A stretch of DNA of 64,000 bases from Bufo bufo (GCF_905171765.1 NC_053390.1:164960166-165024165), one strand, 5' to 3'; counted from the first letter of the stretch, positions 45,609-57,445 are shown. The notes: generated from the letters alone by a model not told the origin. Numbers and translations: made by a program.

Positions 45609-45980
45609 CTAATGTATATGACAAAAGTAAGCATTTTTTCTCTCGCTTGCCTGCTCTCACATCCTCTCTTGCCTTGTAAAGGGGGTGATACAGATAAGGC
45701 CTAGAATGCACACAGCCATGTCCATGTTTCGGCCCACAGACTACCGATCCGTAAAATATACAATTATTGGCCTACAATAAGACATGTTCTACAATCTGTG
45801 GAACAGAAAAAACGAATCCGCAAAAAAAAATAAAAAAAACACTTGATGTGTGCATGACCCCATAGAAATGAATGGGTCAGTGTGCTGTCCAAAAGAAATG
45901 CACATAACACACAAATGAAAATTACGGTCATGTGTACAAATGGAGATTCTCCTTTTAAAAGGTTTTCCTGCAGTTTTTAA

Positions 45981-46729
45981 TAGGGGTGCACCGAAATTCC
46001 GGCGGCCGAAAATGTGCCTAATCCATTTCGGCCGATATTGGTACATATCGGCAGAAAATATGGGGTGTGGGATTTGTCACCCGCGCCGGGCGGGTGGTTT
46101 ACTTTGTCACTGCATCTTTATTTTACCTTACAATCGTGACGCTCCAGTAACAACTCTGCAGGCAGAGTGGAGGGCGGCGTAACGTCACTTACTCACGTGA
46201 CGCGCCTGCTCCGCCTCCTTCATTCATAAAGTGGGCGGAGCAGGTGCGTCACTTGAGTAAGTGACGTTACGCCGCCCTCCGCTCTGCCTGCAGAGTTGTT
46301 ACTGGAGCGTCACGATTGTAAGGTAAAATAAAGATGCAGTGAGTGATTAGTCTGCTGTGAGCAGCAGGGCCGGGGCTGTTATGGGTAGGGGGATCGGTCT
46401 ATGGCACTGCTATGGGGAGGGGGGATCTGTGCACTGTTATGGGGAAAGGGATCTGTGCACTGTTATGGGGAAAGGGATCTGTGCACTGTTATGGGGAAAG
46501 GGATCTGTGCACTGTCCATAACCGTGCCCATAACAGTGCACATATCCCCCCCTCCATAACAGCGCCACCCACAGATGAATTTCATTCATGAAAAAGAATT
46601 ATTAATAAAATCATTAAAAAAAAAAAAGTATTTTAAAAGTATTTGGGCAAAAAGGCGGTTTCGGTTTTCGGTCAAGGGCATCCTGAATTTTCGGTTTCGG
46701 ACCAGAATTTTCATTTCGGTGCACCCCTA
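45981..46729. mobile_element. Non-autonomous hAT element (TAGGGGTGCACCGAAAT ends)
   Basis: Exact 8-bp duplication GTTTTTAA (45973-45980, 46730-46737). Perfect 17-bp inverted ends TAGGGGTGCACCGAAAT / ATTTCGGTGCACCCCTA (with one neighbour change). A palindrome with arms of about 85 bp (46108-46195 and 46254-46340; ACCTTACAATCGTGACGCTC and complement) occupies the middle. GGGATCTGTGCACTGTTATG is repeated four times (46395-46515). No transposase. Confidence 0.92.
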
Positions 46730-46737
46730 GTTTTTAA

Positions 46738-47556
46738 CTGATTACCTATCCGACACCCAAGACCACCACCGACCTGTTTGAGAAGGCACTGGCAGCTTTG
46801 ACTGGGGCATCTGACATCAGGTTCATCTGTCCCATGGCCTAGGCACTGCGATACCGAGCACAGCCACTATACAATGTACAGCGCTGTGCTTGGGGAGCTG
46901 AGAGAAGGACGCACCGTCTCAAACAGCTGACCGACGGGGGTACAGGGTGTTGGACAGGTCTTCAGTTAAAAAAAATCCCAGAAAACCCCTTTCAAGCTGG
47001 AATCACACTTTTGTGACAGTTTTTCCAGCCAAAGTCAGAAGTGCCTTGATAAAGTAGACTCCAAATCTGCTGTCATTCTACAGCGATGTTAACCCTCTTT
47101 CTTTTGATCTGTCCTTATTTTGAGCGGATTGCTTGCCACAGATAAAGGATTTTGGGATTATTTAGCACAGTGCTTTTCAAATTGCAAATTTTAAGCTGTC
47201 ATTTTGAAGCAGGTAATTTAAAGTCTGATGTCGGCAGTGACCTACTTTTCCTTTGCCTGTTTAACCCCAATGACGCTCACAAGTATTCATGTGAACCCCC
47301 ATTTCGCCACAGATTGCAAATTTTATATCATCTGTCAATTAAAACACAATGTCCACCTATTATAATTTGTGGTTTCCATCATTTTGTATGTTTGGGAAGG
47401 GGCGTCCATCACTTGGTATCCGTACCTTTATCGTTATGTCTGTTATGTCTTGTCCACGAGGCCTTAGAACATGTTCCTCACAATCACCTTCTGTCACTAT
47501 GATTGACTATCGGGTCACCGTACTTAAATTGTTGTTTTGACTTTTCTCTGCTGCAG
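46738..47556. other. End of APC intron 1
   Basis: Mostly unassigned. The final bases hold a pyrimidine-rich tract and acceptor TTTTCTCTGCTGCAG ending at 47556. Confidence 0.6.
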
Positions 47557-47605
47557 ACGTGGGGGTAGCCCAGCATGGCTGCTGCTTCGTATGACCAGCT
47601 GTTAA
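47557..47605 (+). CDS. APC upstream ORF, second segment
   Basis: Continues the uORF from 21277 (codon GG|A). It reads RGGSPAWLLLRMTSC and stops at TAA 47603-47605, which in the APC frame spans Leu-Leu-Lys codons. The overlap with the APC coding sequence is 31 bases. Most residues after the APC ATG are dictated by APC codons, so conservation there alone is not evidence of function. Confidence 0.6.
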
Positions 47606-47709
47606 AGCAAGTGGAGGCGCTGAAAATGGAGAACACAAACCTTCGACAGGAACTTGAGGATAATTCAAATCATCTTACAAAACTTGAGACTGAAGCATCA
47701 AACATGAAG
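47557..47709 (+). CDS. apc: APC first coding exon (residues 1-45)
   Basis: The acceptor CTGCAG ends at 47556 and the donor GTATGA starts at 47710. The ATG at 47575 has A at -3 and G at +4. The 135 coding bases give 45 codons (MAAASYDQLLKQVEALKMEN ... ETEASNMK), phase 0 at the donor. This is the N-terminal parallel coiled-coil dimerisation segment of APC, with hydrophobic heptads from Leu9 to Met44. APC scaffolds the beta-catenin destruction complex and binds microtubules and Asef-type partners through later domains not in this window. Exon length and splice phase equal the human exon, as I recall. The leader part (47557-47574) contains GGGTAGCC as in human. Confidence 0.97.
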
Positions 47710-47853
47710 GTATGAAGACGAGCAGTGCTTTCGAAAAGTCCTCTTACGTTACCTGCATTGATTTACATTTGTGTAGGCTAGAATGCTAAATTCATGCTAG
47801 CTGTTCTTTTTGTAGAGCTTGCGTTATCTATGTGGAGGCTAGGGATGTACATA

Positions 47854-48846
47854 CTGAATGGTCACTTTATTAGAAACAACCATCTAGTATTGTATTGGAC
47901 CTCCTTTGGCCTTCAGAACCGTTGCGCTAGGTGCTTAATCATTCTGCATTTTGGTCCATGCGGACAGGACAGAGAAGAGATGCATGTTACATTACATGCT
48001 CTGGACGGCCTGTTCTACCTTGTCCAAGAGATGCTCTGTAGGGTTAATATCTGGTTACTGTGAAGGCCAGAGAAGCAAGGAAAACACACTGTCATGTTCC
48101 TGGAACCAATCCTTTGTGGCACCTTGTCCCGATGAAAGTGTCCTTCTATAGGGTAAACAGCCATGAAGGGATGAATTTTGGTTGGCAGCCGTGCTTAGGT
48201 AATGTCCACCCACATATATAAGAGGACTTAGTGTGTGCCAAGAAAGCACCATAACTTCACCAGCTTGAGCTGTTGACACCTAACAGGACGGGTTTCGTAT
48301 TTCTGATACTTCTCCACTGCTCATTGATCCAATTTTTGCACCCTTGCCCACTGGGGTCTTGCCTGTCTCTAGCCCTTACACAGACCTGGCATTCGGACTG
48401 GTCATCTGTTATAGCTCATCTATGCTAAGGAGCGATGACTTATATGTTTGGACACATTAGGAGCTTGGAGTTGTATTCGGATACATTTTCTTCACTCCGC
48501 ACCTCCTGTTCAGCAGAACGATTCTCCACATCCTCCTATGACCCCTTTCATTGATGAGTTGTGAAGTCTACAGGATCCTCTTTCTCTGGTTGTTTCTCCG
48601 TGTACTCTCAATGCCGTAACGTGAGAAATCGCCAGTTGTGGCAGTGTTTGAGATAATGTCCCTGGCTAGTCTAGTACATGACCATGCCTTCCTCAATTTT
48701 CCCATTCTATTGTGGATTCATACTGAAACTGAACCACAGAAAACTAGCTCACTTTATTTTGTTCTGCACTCTGGGGTCACCTGTCTAATTTCCATACAGG
48801 GAAGCTCCAATTTTGAAAAACTGTCTCTAATAAAGTGGCCGTTCAG
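47854..48846 (-). pseudogene. Tc1/mariner element, dead, with TA duplication
   Basis: TA at 47852-47853 and 48847-48848. Inverted ends CTGAATGGTCACTTTATTAG / CTAATAAAGTGGCCGTTCAG. The minus strand decodes to fragments of transposase including FQEHDSVFSLLLWPSQ and, across a stop, PDINPTEHLLDKVEQ, which mirrors PDLNPIEHLWD of Tc1 proteins. About 993 bp remain, with several stops. Dead copy in APC intron 2. Confidence 0.8.
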
Positions 48847-48865
48847 TACGTGTGTATGTACATTG

Positions 48866-48905
48866 TAGTTTCACAACAGCTGGGGTGCCGAAGGTTGCTG
48901 ACCCC
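48866..48905. repeat. Fragment of the palindromic repeat
   Basis: GTAGTTTCACAACAGCTGGG and GCCGAAGGTTGCTGACCCCT match the 3' half of the family at 30840-30985. Confidence 0.65.
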
Positions 48906-49505
48906 TGATATAGGGCCATCTTTATAGAGCTATTGCTTGGCAGCACTTTGCGCAGCAATCTATGCCCAAAATACACTTAATTTAGGCGTATCTCTGTTTA
49001 ATAAATGACCCCCATTATGTTTTCTACATATGACGTCAGGACCCAGTGCAGAGGCGCTTGCAAACCACCCCCATTCTGCTGAACCTGCAAAGGGAAGATG
49101 ACTTACCCGCTTCCTGGCACGCCACACTCCCTTTCCTCCAGGACTGCGATGCTCCGCTGGGCTCCATTGATATCGGCATCCATTTTTTTTTTATCGCCGC
49201 AGCCAATCACTGATGGTGAAAGGCTTCTCTTATGTCATGACAAATGGTCACATGACTCAAGGGGAACTGGACACCGCCATGGCCAGTGAATGGCTGCGGC
49301 GATGTCAAACCGGATGTTGACATTGATGGAGTCCAGAAAAGCATTGCAGGCCTGCAGGAGAAGGCCAGGAAGCAGATAAGTCATCTTCATTTTTGCACAA
49401 CCCCATAAAAGGTGACACATTCCCTTTTTGGTCTTTGGGCTACTCAGTTGCTAGTTGCCGATTTCCTTTTATTATTAATATAAAATCCAGAACATTACTA
49501 CAATA
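48906..49505. other. APC intron 2, unassigned
   Basis: A GC-moderate inverted repeat may exist between about 49085-49160 and 49300-49380 (AAGATGACTTACCCGCTTCC / GGAAGCAGATAAGTCATCTT), suggesting a decayed foldback element. No gene. Confidence 0.45.
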
Positions 49506-49508
49506 TAA

Positions 49509-49768
49509 GGGTCCATTCACATATCCGTATATGTTTTGCGGATCCGCAAAACACGGACACCGGCAATGTGCGTTCCGCATTTTGCAGACCGCGCATTGCT
49601 GGCACTCTCATAGAAAATGCCTTTTCTTGTCTGCAATTGCGGACAAGAATAGGACACGCGGACGTGGACAGCACATTCCGGCACCATTTGAAAATGAATG
49701 GGTCCGCACCTGTTACGCAAAATTGTGGAACGGATGCAGACCCATTTTGCGGACGTGTGAATGGACCC
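49509..49768. repeat. Foldback MITE, TAA duplication
   Basis: TAA at 49506-49508 and 49769-49771. GGGTCCATTCACATATCCG / CGGACGTGTGAATGGACCC. Same family as 2120-2505. Confidence 0.85.
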
Positions 49769-50170
49769 TAATTAAGTGGTTTTACATTTTCCCTCTCGCC
49801 ATTTCCCTCACCTCTGAGACATATCGTTCACTTCTTTTCCTGCTAGATAACTATGTATTGATCTGCCCATCTTCTGCCCTCCTTTGGGAAGTGTGCTGAT
49901 GTATTAGTGAGCATTCAATATGTCTTGTAAGTGTGTGTATTATACACATATATTTAGCATTTCATCTTCTGTAATTCCTTATACAATCAGTATTACACAC
50001 ATTTCTAATCCACCTGTGTTCTTAGGAATTTGCTCATTTATATAATTTTTTGTGTGTGTTTTCTACGCGACTGGCTTTCCTCAGCTATGTTCAGTCTTGG
50101 ATTTAGCGGTCAATATTCCCATACATTAACTTCGTTAAGTAGTACATAAAATTATGCATTTGTTCTCCTC

Positions 50171-50300
50171 AGGCCTCATGCACACGACCGTTCCGTTTTT
50201 TTTCGGTGCGCAAACCCGGGATCCATAAAAAAAACGGAAGCCGTCCGCGTTGCCTTCCGCAATTTACGGAACTGGCGTCGGCAATATAAATACCTATTCT
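50171..50300. repeat. Truncated foldback MITE (GGCCTCATGCACACGACCG)
   Basis: Left half only. It runs into the piggyBac-related sequence near 50300 with no right end, so the piggyBac insertion or a deletion truncated it. Confidence 0.6.
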
Positions 50301-50640
50301 TGAGCCACCATAGTGCCATCTGGCACTCAAAAGTTATTAGTGACAGGTTTAGTGAAAGGTTAGATTAGGAGACTGAGGGATAGTTTAGGGAAGGGGGGGG
50401 GGGGGAGTTTCTTTTTTTGTGCTTCACCCTGATCGGGTGTCTGGGTTCCACAGCGCACTCATCTGCGCGACCCTAGACCCCCAGGGGCTCGTACTAGTTT
50501 TCCGGCCCACCAGATAAGTCCACCTGAGCTCCCTACCGGTGAACTTGTCTGGTGTACCCCAGAGCATTTTGAGCCTGTGATTCCTGACTTTGTTGGCCAA
50601 CCAGGAATCCAGATTCCCACAGTGGGCTTCACTGAATATG

Positions 50641-52038
50641 ATTATTATATTTTTTTTTTCCAGTGACCACTTTGTGAATCTGATGGTCGAGCAAACGAAT
50701 TTGTTCGCCTAACAGTTCATCGCTCAACACCCGGGTTCCTTTTTGGCTAGGTCTGGTGGCTGGACACCGGTCAGTGCAGCCGAGATGTGGACGTTTTGGG
50801 GCCTCGTGCTGCACATGGGCCTACAAAAAAAAATAAACGGTGTCAGGCATTACTGGAGTGGGGACATCCTCTACCAGTCCCCACTCTTCTGTATGGCCAT
50901 GACACGTTCCCGTTTTGAGGCCATTCGGAAATGCCTGCATTATGCAGATAATGCAGCATGTCCCCCCTGAGGTGATCCTGTGTAGAAAATCAGGCCGGTC
51001 ATCAATCACTTTAGGGCCAAATTTTTGGAGGCTTATGTACCTGGAAGGGAGGTTGCTGTTGATAAGTCTCTCATTGCTTTTAAGGGGAGACTCATTTTCC
51101 GCCAGTATGTTCCCTCTAAGTGGGCGAGGTATGGCGTGAAGCTGTACAAACTTTGTGAGAGTACCTCAGGGTACACTTACAAGTTTCGTGTGTACGAGGG
51201 GCGAGATTCCCGTATTGAACCCCCTGAATGTCCCCCCACTCTGGGTGTTAGCAGGAAACTTGTGTGGGACCTTATGCACCCACTGCTAGATAAGGGTTAC
51301 CACCTGTACGTGGATAACTTTTATACTAGTATCCCCTTGTTCCAGTCTCTCTCAGCCAGATCCACGTCCGCTTGTTGGACCGTGCGGAAAAATCAACGCG
51401 GCCTCCTTACCCACCCCCTCCAGGTACCTATCCCAGGGGTGAGACCCGTGCCCTTACCAGTGGAAACTTGTTGCTGGTCAGATATAAGGACAAGAGGGAT
51501 GTCCTTGTACTGTCCACAATTCACGGTAACAGCATCACCCCAGTCCCTGTGCGAGGTCAAGCCCGATTGTATCGTTGACTACAATCGGTATATGGGAGGA
51601 GTTGATCTCTCTGATCAAGTCCTCAAGCCATATAACGCCATTCGCAAAACCCGGGCATGGTACAAAAAAGTTGCGGTCTACTTGGTGCAGGTTGCCTTGT
51701 ACAACTATTTTGTGCTGTCCCGGAGCGCTGGCAACACAGTGAAATTCCTTCAGTTCTATGAGGCAGTCCTCAAGGCCCTGATCTTTTCTGACCGGGAAAG
51801 AGCAGGCCGGAGTACCTCGGGAACTGGAGGCGCCCGGATCGTCCCTGGCCAACACTTTCCAGGTGTGGTCCCCCATAATGGAAAGAAGGGACGGACCCCA
51901 AAAAAGTGCAGAGTGTGTCACAGGAGGGGGATACGTAAGGATACCACTACTCCGTGTGACGCGTGCCCCGATCATCTGGGCCTCTGCATTGACTTGCTTC
52001 AGGGAGTACCATACTTCTATGGAGTACTAAATTTATAA
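50641..52038 (+). pseudogene. piggyBac transposase, frameshifted
   Basis: The first part (about 50660-50970) includes DHFVNLMVEQTNLFA, broken by a stop, and a frame reading WSGDILYQSPLFCMAMTRSR. A shift near 50970 leads to the long frame 51025-52038. All three catalytic Asp positions remain: VDKSLIAFKGR (first, with Lys where Glu is usual), LYVDNFYTS (second) and GGVDLSDQ (third). Between about 51405 and 51560 the frame slips and returns: the expected residues (GETRALTSGNLLLVRYKDKR) are in a neighbouring frame (51372-51578). The C-terminus keeps a Cys/His-rich cross-brace-like zinc domain (CRVCHRRGIRK...CDACPDHLGLCID). Disrupted in at least three places, hence probably inactive. Confidence 0.85.
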
Positions 52039-52467
52039 TCCCCTTCCCCAATTTTAATTCTATTTGGCGACAGACAATCGCCCAGAAAACAAACAAACTA
52101 TAGCTCTCAGACTTTGGAGACACTAAAACAAAATTTTTTGTAAAACTAAAATAAATTTAAAAAAAGTATACATATTAGGTATCGCCACGTCCGTAAGAAC
52201 GTGATCTATAAAAATACCACATGACCTAACCCCTCAGATAAACACAGTAAAAAAAGCCTTTTTTTTTTGTCATCTTACATCACATAAAGTGTGATGGCAA
52301 GCGATCAAAAAGTCATATGCACCCCAAAATAGTGCCAATAAAACCGTCCTCTCATCCCGCAAAAAATTAGCCCCTACCTAAGACCATTGGCTAAAAACAT
52401 AAAAAATAACTGACTCTCAGACTATGGAGATACAAAAAATTTTATATTTTTTTTAAAAAGGATATTA

Positions 52468-52959
52468 GGCTACTTTCACACCTGCGTTCAGGTGTCCGCT
52501 CGTGAGCTCTGTTTGAAGGGGCTCACGAGCGGTCCTGAACGCAGCCGTCCGGCCCCAATGCATTCTCAGTGGAGGCGGATCCACTGAGAACGCATCCGCC
52601 TGCCAGCGCTCAGCCTCCGCTCCACTCAGTGAGCGGACACCTGAACGCTGCTTGCAGCGTTCGGGTGTCCGCCTGGCCGTGCGGAGGCGAGCGGATCCGT
52701 CCAGACTTATAATGGAAGTCAATGGGGACGGATCCGCTTGAAGACATATGGCTCAATCTTCAAACGGATCCGTTCCCCATTGACTTTCAATGTAAAGTCT
52801 GAACGGATCCGCTCAGGCTACTTTCAGACTTAGAAAATTTTCTAAGTTATAATGCAGACGGATCCGTTCTGAACGGATGCGAACGTCTGCATTATCGGAG
52901 CGGATCCGTCTGATGAAACATCAGACTGATCCGCTCCGAACGCTAGTGTGAAAGTAGCC
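52468..52959. repeat. Foldback MITE in piggyBac 3' region
   Basis: TTA at 52465-52467 and 52960-52962. Ends GGCTACTTTCACACCTGCG / CGCTAGTGTGAAAGTAGCC. Interior GGATCCG palindromes. Confidence 0.88.
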
Positions 52960-53260
52960 TTATAGTGTACAACCTAAATCAATTTAAAAAGTAGACTTAT
53001 TAGGTATTGCCGTGTCTGTAAGAATCTGCTCTATAAAAATAACACATGACCTAACCCCTCAAATGAACAGTCAAAAAAATAAAATAAAAACGGTGCCAAA
53101 ACAGCTATTTTTTTGCCACATTTAATCCATTTTTCCCGTTAACAAAGCAAGGGTTAACAGTCAAACAAAACTCTATATTTATTGCCCTGATTCTGTAGTT
53201 TTCAGAAACACCCCATATGTGGTCGTAAAAGGCTGTATGGCCAAACGGCAGGGCAGGGCC

Positions 53261-54680
53261 AACGGCATTTCTTTAATAAAGACCAATTGAAAATAAATAT
53301 TTTTAGCACAAAATGATTATAATGCAATAATAAAAATAATTGCAGCTAAAGGTGTGTATAGCCTTTATTGTAAGAAGATTCTGCAAATTGGCTTCTTTGA
53401 AAATGAGCATCAGTCCATCAGAAACACTTTTGAGCAATTTCTGAAGACTTTTCTTTTTAAATACTACCTAATAAAAATAATCTGTTTAAATTCAGTCTAT
53501 TATTGTCGGTTTAGATTGCCGGCCGTAGCGTCTATGGCTTTCTCTGAAGGACATCTGCACCTTTTTGGCATGCAGCGCTTGGTTCACAAACCCCTAAAGC
53601 AGATCCTAAATCTGGGTTCACAAACCCCTAAAGCAGATCCTAAATCTCGCTGTGCACACAGTGCCAGTTATTTTTGGTTTCTGGGTCTTTTCTAGGGAAA
53701 CCACATAATGAAGGGCAGGCTGGATTTGGTTTATATTACATAAACTATGTTGAGTGAAATATAAAATGTAGACCCATCACCCTGTAAATGGCAGCGAGGC
53801 AGGATATCCTCATTCTTCAAGGTTGGTTTCCTTGGGCTGTAGAAAAGAAGTCTGAAAGGAACTGGTATGAAATATTTATACTGGGGAAGTTGTAGTTGCG
53901 CTGGATCTGTATGAATGTGTTCAGCTGGACCGTTGATGATGAATATAATATTGTGATTTTTTTTTTTTGTACATATATGTATTATACTGTAGTAAGTGCA
54001 GCATAAAGCATGGATCATGTCCTTGCAAGGCTTCATGCACGCGGCTGTGTCTGTATTTCATTCTGCAAAATATGGATGCCTTTCATGTGCATTCCCATTC
54101 TTCTCCCTCTCTTGTCTGCAATATGAGCAAAAATAGGACACGTTCTATAATTTGCATAAAGGCTACATGGATATGTGAAAAATATGAATGTGTGCTTGAC
54201 CCAGTAGAAATGAATGGGTCAGTGTGTTATCCTCAAAAATGCAGATGGCACACAGATGAAAAGTACAGTCCTGTGCATGAAGCCCATTATAAACTGAATG
54301 AGGGTGCCTTCACACCCGGCAGATTTTGCTGCAGAAAATTCCACGACTGAAAATTGGTTCCATTCAGTTGAATGGAGCAGCAAGCCCATAGATTTCTGCA
54401 AGCCCATAGATTTCTGCAAGCCCATAGATTTCTGCAAGCCACATTACAGCTGATCGGCTGGGGTTCTGGAAGTAGGACCCCGCCACACTCCTATTGATGA
54501 CTTAGGCCACCAACATGAAAATCCCAGAGAACTCCTTTACAATCTTATCCATATTGCTGGTACTGTTAAACGCTGCAGATTTGCCGCACACTGGCGTACA
54601 GCTTTTCTGTCCCATGTGGACATCACCTAAAAGTCTGCTTTATAGATCACTTCTGCTGCAGGTTTATTACACAGCATTGA
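53261..54680. other. APC intron 2, largely unassigned
   Basis: A 34-bp direct duplication (GGTTCACAAACCCCTAAAGC...) lies at 53580-53648. A GCTTCATGCACGCGGCTGTG / AGTCCTGTGCATGAAGCC pair (54030-54284) marks a diverged foldback MITE. CAAGCCCATAGATTTCTG is repeated three times (54381-54436). No gene. Confidence 0.5.
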
Positions 54681-54689
54681 GATGAGATT

Positions 54690-55155
54690 GGTTTCACTGA
54701 ATCCCATTCATTTCAGTGGGTCTGTGCACATGAGCATAGTTTTTCACGCACCATCTCTGCGTCCATGAAAAATTGCAGCATGTTCTATATTGTGCGTCTT
54801 TCACGCAGCTCTGGCTCCACAGAAGTGAATAGGACTGTGTGAGAAACGGAAGACATCCGGGTGCAATGCTTTTTTTCACTGATGGTTGCTGGGAGATGTT
54901 GAGTGTTATTGTTCAGTTTTACTTCACGTGCGTGAAAAGCGCATCAAAAACGGCACCTTCGCGGGAAAAACTGAAACGCTGAGAGCAATCACGGACAAAA
55001 CGGAGGCTTCCGTCCATCAGTGCAGCTTGCGGCCAGAACAGCCAACTGGATCTGTCAGTGCAAGTGTGAAAGAAGCCGAAAACTTGCATTGAAAACCATC
55101 TGTTTTTTGCCCCTGAACAGATCCTGACATCTCTATCGCTTGTGTCACACAGGCC
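54690..55155. repeat. Diverged foldback MITE (10541-11023 family)
   Basis: Shares CCCATTCATTTCAGTGGGTC, TTTTTCACGCA and TGATGGTTGCT...GAGATGTT in the same order as 10541-11023. The right end reads CACACAGGCC next to TTA, which it shares with the following element. Confidence 0.65.
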
Positions 55156-55158
55156 TTA

Positions 55159-55630
55159 GGCCTATTGCACACGACCGTATGACTTTTTCAGTGTTTTGCG
55201 ATCCGTTTTAAACGGATCCGTTGTTCCGTTTTTTGTTTCCGTTGTGTTTCCGTTTCCGTTCCGTTTTTCCGTATGGCAAATACAGTATACAGTTATTTCA
55301 TAGAAAAAATTGGGCTGGGCATAACATTTTCAATAGATGGATCCGCAAAAAACGGAACGGATACGGAACACATACGGATGCACTTCCGTATGCATTCCGT
55401 TTTTTTGCGGACCCATAGACTTTAATGGAGCCACGGAACGTGATTTGCGGCCAAATATAGGACATGTTCTATGTTAAAACGGAACGGAAAAACGGAAACG
55501 GAATGCATACGGAGTACATTCCGTTTTTTTTGCGGACCCATTGAAATCAATGGTTCCGTATACGGACCGTATACGGACCGCAAAAAACGGCCAGTAAACG
55601 GGAAAAAAAAACGGCCGTGTGAAAGAGGCC
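55159..55630. repeat. Foldback MITE (GGCCTATTGCACACGACCG)
   Basis: TTA at 55156-55158 and 55631-55633. Ends GGCCTATTGCACACGACCG / CGGCCGTGTGAAAGAGGCC. Interior made of CCGTTTT/AAAACGG and CGTATACGG-type palindromes. Confidence 0.88.
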
Positions 55631-55675
55631 TTATACTGCATCCTAAATGTTTTTTAGTTTTTTTTTTTATCTTAA

Positions 55676-56001
55676 AGAGAACCTTTCACTAGTTTAAAAA
55701 CTAAAAACTAACTATATCAGTGGGCAGAGCGGCGCCCAGGGGTCCCCCTGCACTTACCAGTATGTCTGGGCGCCGCTCTGTTCGCCCGGTATAGGCTCCG
55801 GTGTGTGCAGCTCCCTCTGTTGTACGGGGCGGAGTTTTTGTATTAGGGTTGTCCCTTGCTGCAGCGCTGGCCAATCGTAGCGCACAGCTCATAGCCTGGG
55901 AGTCCCAGCGGCGCCCAGACATACTAGTAAGTGCAGGGGGACCCCTGGGCGCCGCTCTGCCCACTGATATGGTTAGTTTTTAAAGTAGTGAAAGGTCCTC
56001 T
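55676..56001. repeat. TTAA-flanked palindromic MITE
   Basis: TTAA at 55672-55675 and 56002-56005. AGAGAACCTTTCACTAGTTT / AAAGTAGTGAAAGGTCCTCT ends. Inner arms GGGCAGAGCGGCGCCCAGGG and its complement. The inner CAGACATACT(A/G)GTAAGTGCAG segment is repeated on both sides. Confidence 0.9.
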
Positions 56002-56214
56002 TTAAACTTGCTTTCTATGTGCTCCTTCTTGGGGGTAACAGACTACAGTTCTCATCTATTTCTGACATCTATTTCAGTCCATTGTTCTTTCCCCGTTTTC
56101 CCCTGACTTTGTAGACAGAGGTCGCAATAACGCCTGTACAAGCGTCATAGATGCCTGTTCAGGACATTTTACTCTCTGGAAAAAGTCTAAGGCGTACCGA
56201 TATGCCTTAGACCA

Positions 56215-56360
56215 GGGATAGCCAACCTGCGGCTCTCCAGCTGTTGCAAAACTACAACTCCCACAATGCCCTGCTGTGGACTGATAGCTGTAGGCTGTTC
56301 AGGCATGCTGGAAGTTGTAGTTTTACAACAGCTGGAGAGCCGCAGGTTGGCCAGCCCTGC
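56215..56360. repeat. Small palindromic repeat
   Basis: GGATAGCCAACCTGCGGCTC on the left and GAGCCGCAGGTTGGCCAGCC on the right. Third full copy of the 25135/30840 family. Confidence 0.8.
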
Positions 56361-57139
56361 CTTAGACATTGCCCTGCCCTTCTTCAGCGCAGAGTGCACT
56401 GTGAACGGCAGGGGCAGAGCAGCTATGCTGCCGGTGCCTGAAATTACCAATAACAAAGCTCTGTACAGCAAGGGGCTTTGTTATTGGTTGATTTGGGTCG
56501 GCTGGCAGAACCTCTAAGGAGGGGGGCTAGCTCCCAGGTTGGCGCTGTACTCAGGAGTAAGGGGGGTATAGTGTGCTGTGCCCGAGGACACCAGAGAACA
56601 TGGTGGCAGTGGAGCTGAAGTTTGGTGGAAAACTACAGCCTGGACATCCAGTGCAGAACAAGGTGACAGCGCAGGGTGTAATGTATGTAGTGCGGTGTAT
56701 GATCATTACACACGTCCAGATGTATGTCTGTAGTGCAATGTATAGTGAATGCACAGCAAGCTATTATAGACAAGTGATAAAGTACAGGGAGGATCCACCA
56801 TATTGGACTTGAGTTTATCATTTGGCTACCATTTCCTCATAGTATTGGTTCACCTCTTAGGGCACATGCACACCACCGCTATTTATTTCTGTTGTTCCGC
56901 TCTGTTAGATAAGCAGAGCAACAAAAATAACAGAAGTGCTGGATCGGGCACATGTCGTACATATAGCGGATGACTCATTCAGATGCCATACTGTAGCATC
57001 TGTCACCTTAGAGTTCCATTGTAAAAAAATCTATACTTTTTTGCAGGACTCTGCAGGATCGGAACGTGTAGTGTACCACGTTTTTCCATCCTGCAAAGTG
57101 CAGCGAAAACATGTTTTTTGGTACTTTTTGTTTGTTTTA
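56361..57139. other. APC intron 2, unassigned; one protein-like ORF
   Basis: A frame at 56573-56812 begins VLCPRTPENMVAVELKFGGK upstream of and across its ATG (56600). The composition is protein-like only until about 56660, then becomes low quality. No splice context and no recognised family. Probably old repeat-derived sequence. Confidence 0.3.
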
Positions 57140-57445
57140 GGCCTCATGCACACGGCCGTTGTTTTGGTCCGCATCCGAGCCGCACTTTTTGCGGCTTGGA
57201 TGCGGACCCATTCACTTCAATGGGGCCACAAAAGATGCGGACAGCACTCCCTGTGCTCTCCTCATCCGTTGCTCCGTTCCGTGGTCCGCAAAAAAAAAAA
57301 AAATAACCTGTCCTAGAATAGGCAGTTATATTAATGGCTGTCCGTGCCGTTCCGCAAATTGCGGCATGCACTCGGACGCCATCCGTGTTTTGCATATCCG
57401 CAATTTGCGGACCGCAAAACACACAACGTTCGTGTGCACGTAGCC
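57140..57445. repeat. Foldback MITE (GGCCTCATGCACACGGCCG)
   Basis: TTA at 57137-57139 and 57446-57448. Close relative of 28664-28978, sharing the interior. Confidence 0.85.

Larger units (their letters stand above)
50300..53260 (+). mobile_element. piggyBac-type transposon, decayed
   Basis: Contains a degenerate N-terminal region, a nearly complete transposase frame, and a 3' non-coding region recognisable by repeated phrases (ATTAGGTATTGCCGTGTCTG, ACATGACCTAACCCCTCA) that occur on both sides of the MITE at 52468-52959. The element's TTAA ends were not found, so the limits are approximate. Confidence 0.7.

Noticed and set aside
52465..52722. 85-codon minus-strand ORF
   Set aside because: Inside the foldback MITE; equivalent ORFs appear at 42034-42399 and 57866-58124 by the same cause.
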